Below, piece by piece: positions 7,838-11,333 of a DNA stretch of 11,333 bases (position 1 is the first letter of the stretch; each line of letters opens with the position of its first letter). The notes beneath the pieces are model-generated. The model had not been told where the DNA came from, ran no database searches, and was given only the letters and a program-made list of their open reading frames with translations. The DNA is from Chromera velia (Eukaryota; Sar; Chromeraceae). The position numbers and the translations under genes were made by a program. The stretch lies in NCBI GenBank assembly GCA_018398765.1, contig JAHBMJ010003359.1, forward strand, positions 1 through 11,333, written 5' to 3'.

Positions 7838-8788
7838 CCGAAGGGTAATCGCCTTGACCCCCTTCTCTATCTGCAGTGTCTGTGTAGAAAGATCAAATAC
7901 AGAACAGAAACACTAACGAGCGAGTTCCTTTCGATCGGACTCTTTGAAGATACCCTGTGCAATCTCTTCCTCGGTGGCAAGAATGTGCCCCTTCGTATCG
8001 TTTTCTCTCGCTAGCAACTTGCGCGCCCTCTCACCTTTCATCACCGTATATGTAATCTCAAAGTACGTGTCGAAGGCTTTTGCAATCTGTGCTTCCTTTA
8101 TCTCTCTCCTTCGCCTTCTGCGCTCACGGATCTGATTCTTCTTCTGAGATTTGGACATCTCAGACCACCGAAGGAACTCAGTGGTATTTGCTTCCTTGGC
8201 TGCCTGGTCGGCAACGACATCAACGTCTACCGGGACTTCGTCTAAAGGGACAGGGGGGACAGGATCAGGCACAGGAGGTGCCTGCTCAGCAAGTCTATCA
8301 AGCACGGCAGGGGGAAGCTGTCCATCAGCGGGGAGCTCGAACTGCTCCACAATGTCTTTCTGCTTTACTGTCTCCAGCTTGGCAGGAAAGAAACTTCCAC
8401 CATCCCTCTGCTTTAACCATGCTGCTATGATGCTCCTCACTTGCTTTTCCCCCTCCCTCACAATCTGCCCTGGGAACAGGGCCCCATCTGACCATCGGGC
8501 AAGAACACCCTGCAAACGAGGCACGCGAACACCTCGGGGAGAACAAGGAAGCTGACGGACCGGATGAGAAACGTCCTCATCAGACGCCTCACCCCCAGTC
8601 TCTGCATTGTCTGCATCTGACCGGTTGTTTTCTTCTCCCTAACTAACCCAAACGGATCCTCTCCCTACAATGGAATCTGTTTCCCTCTCTGTAACCACAT
8701 CGCTTCTGCCATCTTCGTCAAAATCAATATGCTCCACCCCCAACTACGACTCCATCTGAATGTGGCTGGGGTGAACACAAAGAGGCCT
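7838..8788 (-). pseudogene. pol: Integrase tail and linker before reverse transcriptase
   Basis: This lies in the same frame as the domains on either side. Stops at 8744-8746 (TAG), 8639-8641 (TAG) and 7913-7915 (TAG) divide it. The longest open piece (8524-7913) is charged: a Pro/Val-rich stretch (VPDPVPPVPLDEVPVDVDVV), then a basic run with seven arginines in eight residues, then an Ala/Glu-rich helix-like part. KELAR followed by TAG near 7915 resembles the point before reverse transcriptase where relatives have Trp, so TGG to TAG is likely. The basic run could act in nuclear import or nucleic-acid binding, which is inferred from charge only. Confidence 0.6.
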
Positions 8789-9562
8789 TCACTGTCTCCC
8801 TCTCCGAATCAACACACAGACGGATTGCGGACTGATCACCCCCCCAAAAAGAGCTCTCTCACTCTTTTTAACAGGACCGCCAACAACGAAACGCTGACGG
8901 CAAGAGGGATTGGATAAGCGAACAACATCCCCCGGGGCAACAGGGGGCACCCGCGAACGCACACCAAAAAAAGCACAATTCGGGGAAAGGCCAGTCGAGC
9001 TGTGAACAACCTCATTCAGAGAATTGGCAATTCCAGGGATGAAGACAGGCCAGAGATAAAAGGGAAGAGAACGCTGAAAGAGAACTCTGTTCAAAAGAGA
9101 AAAGAAATTGTCATTCATTCTCTTAACAAATGTTTGCACTTTGGGAGTGAGAGGAGGACCAAACTGAGTTGCAATCCCCCCTCCCTCAACTGACGAACAA
9201 AACGAGAGGTAGAGATCAGAAATAAACTCACCTCCGTTGTCTGAGTACACGACCTTCGGCTTCCCCTTGCCAGCTTTCTCCCACCAACGAGTCCAAGAGA
9301 TCAAGTGACACACTACGTGATCTTTTAACCGCAGCGCCCATAACGATTTCCTTCACGTCTGCAAATCAACAATGATAGATACATAATGAAACCCCCCGAT
9401 CCCCTTTCTCTTCATGTCCTTCAGGTCGTGGTAAGTGTTGGCGTTGAACTGCCCCCCTAGACCCGCAGGCTCTGGCTCCTTCTCCTCATCGTCCTCATGA
9501 ATAGAAGACTCACGAAAACGTTTTCGCATCCCCGCTGCTGCACCTCTTCTCATCTCTTCTCT
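8789..9562 (-). pseudogene. pol: Copia integrase catalytic core, with TGA and lost glutamate
   Basis: Integrase inserts the DNA copy into the genome using a D-D-E triad. The core reads through two pieces in one frame. The first ends GGFHYVSIIVDLQT and TGA (9353-9355). It continues RKSLWALRLKDHVV and reaches KVVYSDNGGEF with the second aspartate (codon 9241-9239). YHDL in the first piece fits the first aspartate by spacing. The glutamate expected about 38 residues after the second aspartate is lysine: PKVQTFVKRMN (AAG at 9124-9122). Relatives have a Glu-Arg pair there. LNEVVHSSTGLSPNCAFFG is the usual conserved end of the core. TGA probably replaced an Arg codon (CGA). Confidence 0.85.
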
Positions 9563-9720
9563 TCAACTTTCTCCTCCAAAAGTTCACAATACGACATGCC
9601 TTGCACGTGTCTCTCACCTCTTTGCACTCTTTCACAGAAAATTGTACCCCCACCCCCTTCTCCTTCAATGTGGCCTCCAAACACTGCTCAGTTACATGAC
9701 CGAGATGGGAGTGAATTAAG
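9551..9720 (-). pseudogene. pol: HHCC pre-integrase zinc-binding segment, frame-shifted
   Basis: This is a short segment in the third frame: IHSHLGHVTEQ gives the His-x4-His pair and TCKACRIVNF the Cys-x2-Cys pair of the integrase amino-terminal zinc domain that precedes the catalytic core in copia elements. Upstream of about 9720 the coding frame is that of the protease. Downstream of about 9550 it is that of the core, so there is a frame break on each side, each equal to a one-base insertion or two-base deletion. Intact metal ligands on an otherwise short fragment argue for recent decay. Confidence 0.75.
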
Positions 9721-10359
9721 GATAAACAAAAGGTGCGATCTGTTCTCAGGAGAAATCTCTGCCTGCCCAGAGAGAGCAGACTGTCGGAGAGGACAGGGAG
9801 AAACAGAAGGATAAACGTTGGCAGCAACAACCGCTTCCTCAACCTTCGCAAGATGGAAAATTGGAACATTGCCCATCTGATCAACAGGAGAACGAAACTT
9901 CTCCCCATACACATCCTTTAACCAGACCCACCCAGGTTCAGAGGAACTCTCCTCTCCTGGGAGAGACAACTTTCTTCTCCCACAAGCAAACAACGGACGA
10001 CCGATTGACTCATAACTACACCCTTCCTCAGAAACGATGCGCACACCACCCCATTCATCGACAAACGGAAGGTGAAATGTCTTGACCCCTCTCACAGAGA
10101 AGGGGGCAGCATCAGAGGCGAGACGAAACGAGACAGCCTGGTCAATATATGAAACAATATACCTGTCAAACGAGGGGGGAACGAGACTCTTTGAGGCCCC
10201 GGAATCGGCAATCATCTCTCTATCGTCTTCTTTCGTCACACCAATAAAGGACTCAACAGACGTAACGACTCTCACTTTATCCATTTCCCCGCCAACTCCC
10301 ACCCCCTCTTCCCAGCATTCCACAAGGTTGCCCTCACGAAACGCCCACTGCCAGCCTTT
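9716..10359 (-). pseudogene. pol: Copia aspartic protease segment
   Basis: The retroviral-type aspartic protease would cut Gag-Pol into its parts. The frame is open from after a TGA at 10360-10362 down to the frame break near 9720. The catalytic motif EMIADSGASKSLVP is present with Asp at 10206-10204, followed by a hydrophobic pocket region with alternating Val, Ile and Phe, as usual. The protein then runs on without an obvious domain toward the pre-integrase segment. The start cannot be assigned: the segment lies one frame away from Gag, and the 100 bases between them hold stops in both frames and a large GC hairpin. Confidence 0.75.
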
Positions 10360-10364
10360 TCACT

Positions 10365-10421
10365 GGCCCCTGCCCCCCCCCAGCGGCTGGAGTGGAACTG
10401 GGGGGGGGCGGCCCAGGGGCC
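10365..10421. other. Very strong GC hairpin at the gag-pol junction
   Basis: The arms 10365-10383 and 10398-10421 pair in 19 positions: eight pairs (GGCCCCTG with CAGGGGCC), a five-base bulge at 10409-10413, then nine C paired with nine G and AG with CT. The loop is 14 bases. In element sense it starts 29 bases after the gag TAG. The homopolymer arms are prone to length error in copying and in sequencing. Confidence 0.8.
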
Positions 10422-10450
10422 ATTTAAAAATCCTGGTCCGTGAAAGTCCC

Positions 10451-11332
10451 CTAGGGAACCTTACGGAGCTCAAACATGGTCTCTTTCTGCACCCTCACCC
10501 CTGCAGCTGCTGCCTGCTGCTGCTTCTGTTTCTTTAGCGGACAGCACTTGGCATAGTGCCCCGTCTGATTGCATTGGAGGACAGAGCACCTGACATTCTT
10601 GGCGGGGCAACCCTTTGCCTTGTTGTAGTGCTTCAGGTGCCCGCAGTTGGGACAGGGGCAAGAGGATGAACTCGAACCGCCCTGACTGGAAACAGCAGCG
10701 GCAGCTGCATTTCCGTCTCTGTCTCCTGAAGACTGAAACGATGTCTCCCTCTTCTTTCCTTTCTTCTCCTTCCCCCCTTTCCCTTTTCCAGACCCCCCAC
10801 GCAAACCTGAGGCAGCTGCCCCGTACTCATGATGGGGACGGGAAGAGGAGGAACGGGAACCCTGCCTCTTGATGGCAACTTTCACTGTAAGCAACTCTGC
10901 CGCCTCTACCTTCCTCTCAATGAAAAGAAGAATCTCGTTGTATGTCAGCGCGGCAATCTTCTTGTCATGCTTTTCGGCAGCCTTCTCCGAGGCATCAGTG
11001 TACTCAAACTTGGTGAGTACATTCTCAAGGGCCCTCTTCTTCAGGTCGTTGGGCGCAGTGTAACCTGCCTTACCTCCATCTCGGAGGCACTTCTTCAGAC
11101 GACCGATGGCAGACACAATGTCCTCCTTCCCCAAATTCCTTCGGAGAGCAAGGAGCTTCTCCCGAGAGGACTTTGCACCGATCTCCTTCTTCTCGGTGGC
11201 TATGTCAGAGACGGCCTCCAAGAGATCGGCACACTCCTTCCCCTCTCCCACAGCAACAGAGACCTCATGAACGAGGTCAGGGTCCTTCCTCAGACCCCGG
11301 AGGAGGGAAAGCTTCCAAAGGGACACCTGGTC
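10451..11332 (-). CDS. gag: Copia Gag (nucleocapsid) fragment, amino terminus beyond window
   Basis: Gag forms the virus-like particle and binds element RNA. The frame is open from the right edge to TAG at 10451-10453, 293 codons, and has no start inside the window. The first 150 residues are charged and helix-like (Lys, Glu, Ala, Leu), with possible coiled segments. Next come a Ser/Gly/Lys-rich stretch and an Ala-rich stretch. Two cysteine-histidine knuckles follow: CPNCGHLKHYNKAKGC (C-x2-C-x4-H-x6-C) and CSVLQCNQTGHYAKCC (C-x4-C-x4-H-x4-C). Both depart from the standard spacing C-x2-C-x4-H-x4-C. Unlike Pol, this part has no internal stop. The in-frame TAA at 10424-10426 after the TAG suggests the stop is close to the natural end. 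Confidence 0.75.
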   Translation of the reverse strand, partial: DQVSLWKLSLLRGLRKDPDLVHEVSVAVGEGKECADLLEAVSDIATEKKEIGAKSSREKLLALRRNLGKEDIVSAIGRLKKCLRDGGKAGYTAPNDLKKRALENVLTKFEYTDASEKAAEKHDKKIAALTYNEILLFIERKVEAAELLTVKVAIKRQGSRSSSSRPHHEYGAAASGLRGGSGKGKGGKEKKGKKRETSFQSSGDRDGNAAAAAVSSQGGSSSSSCPCPNCGHLKHYNKAKGCPAKNVRCSVLQCNQTGHYAKCCPLKKQKQQQAAAAGVRVQKETMFELRKVP

Positions 11333-11333
11333 C

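Larger units (their letters stand above)
6401..11333 (-). mobile_element. Ty1/copia-type LTR retrotransposon, degenerate, truncated by window edge
   Basis: In element sense (right to left) the order is Gag with zinc knuckles, aspartic protease, HHCC pre-integrase domain, integrase core, RVT_2-type reverse transcriptase, RNase H. Integrase before reverse transcriptase defines Ty1/copia as opposed to Ty3/gypsy. Gag and integrase core to RNase H share one frame. Protease and pre-integrase occupy the other two, each junction equal to a +1 change of frame. Seven stops interrupt the long frame, and the integrase glutamate is lost, so the copy cannot make its own proteins. The 5' LTR, primer-binding site and Gag start lie beyond 11333. 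Confidence 0.9.

Noticed and set aside
8080-8555. Gly/Ser/Thr-rich and Gln-rich plus-strand frames opposite pol
   Set aside because: They are antisense shadows of the copia linker region, without domains.

Overview
The window is eukaryotic, repeat-rich nuclear DNA with no intact host gene that I can support. Two decayed transposable elements, both on the minus strand, account for most of the recognisable coding sequence. The organism cannot be fixed from sequence alone. Long CA, poly-A, poly-C and GA/CT tracts, GCATGC-rich spacers, intron-like boundaries and a Ty1/copia element with long linkers are compatible with an alga-type protist genome, possibly an alveolate or chromerid. That is a guess.

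Layout: (1) About 1-2570 is a hAT-superfamily DNA transposon relic. Nested GGTAACC/GGTTACC palindromes lie at both edges (10-92 and 2502-2565), and a very GC-rich, CpG-dense block (2384-2515) precedes the start of the transposase. The transposase runs leftward from an ATG at 2203: a BED-like zinc finger, then a DUF659 block to 1154. A (CA)n microsatellite of about 200 bases comes next, and then the C-terminal dimerisation domain (913-445). Roughly 200 residues of the middle of the protein are missing, and a TGA interrupts the C-terminal domain at 781-783. (2) 2570-about 5050 is spacer: one small doubtful reading frame (2830-3048), GCATGC-rich sequence, a duplicated poly-C-headed unit (4061-4396, with an N), a duplicated purine block and a 61-base tandem array (4780-4997). 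(3) About 5100-6400 has no gene. It holds GGTTCCT/AGGAACC motif clusters and a perfect hairpin followed by T7, and its right part is probably the 3' LTR of the next element. (4) About 6401-11333 is a Ty1/copia LTR retrotransposon in the order gag, protease, integrase, reverse transcriptase, RNase H. It is cut at its 5' end by the window edge.

The copia element is dead. Gag and the stretch from integrase core to RNase H are in the same frame, but the protease and pre-integrase pieces between them sit in the other two frames. The 3.1-kb stretch from 9562 to 6455 carries seven in-frame stops, and the integrase catalytic glutamate position reads lysine. Several stops are best explained as Trp, Arg or Gln codons changed by a single transition. 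A very strong GC hairpin with matched nine-base C and G runs lies just after the gag stop. I see no previously undescribed system. The most curious items are the microsatellite junction in the hAT gene, the gag-pol hairpin and the nested palindromes of the hAT ends.
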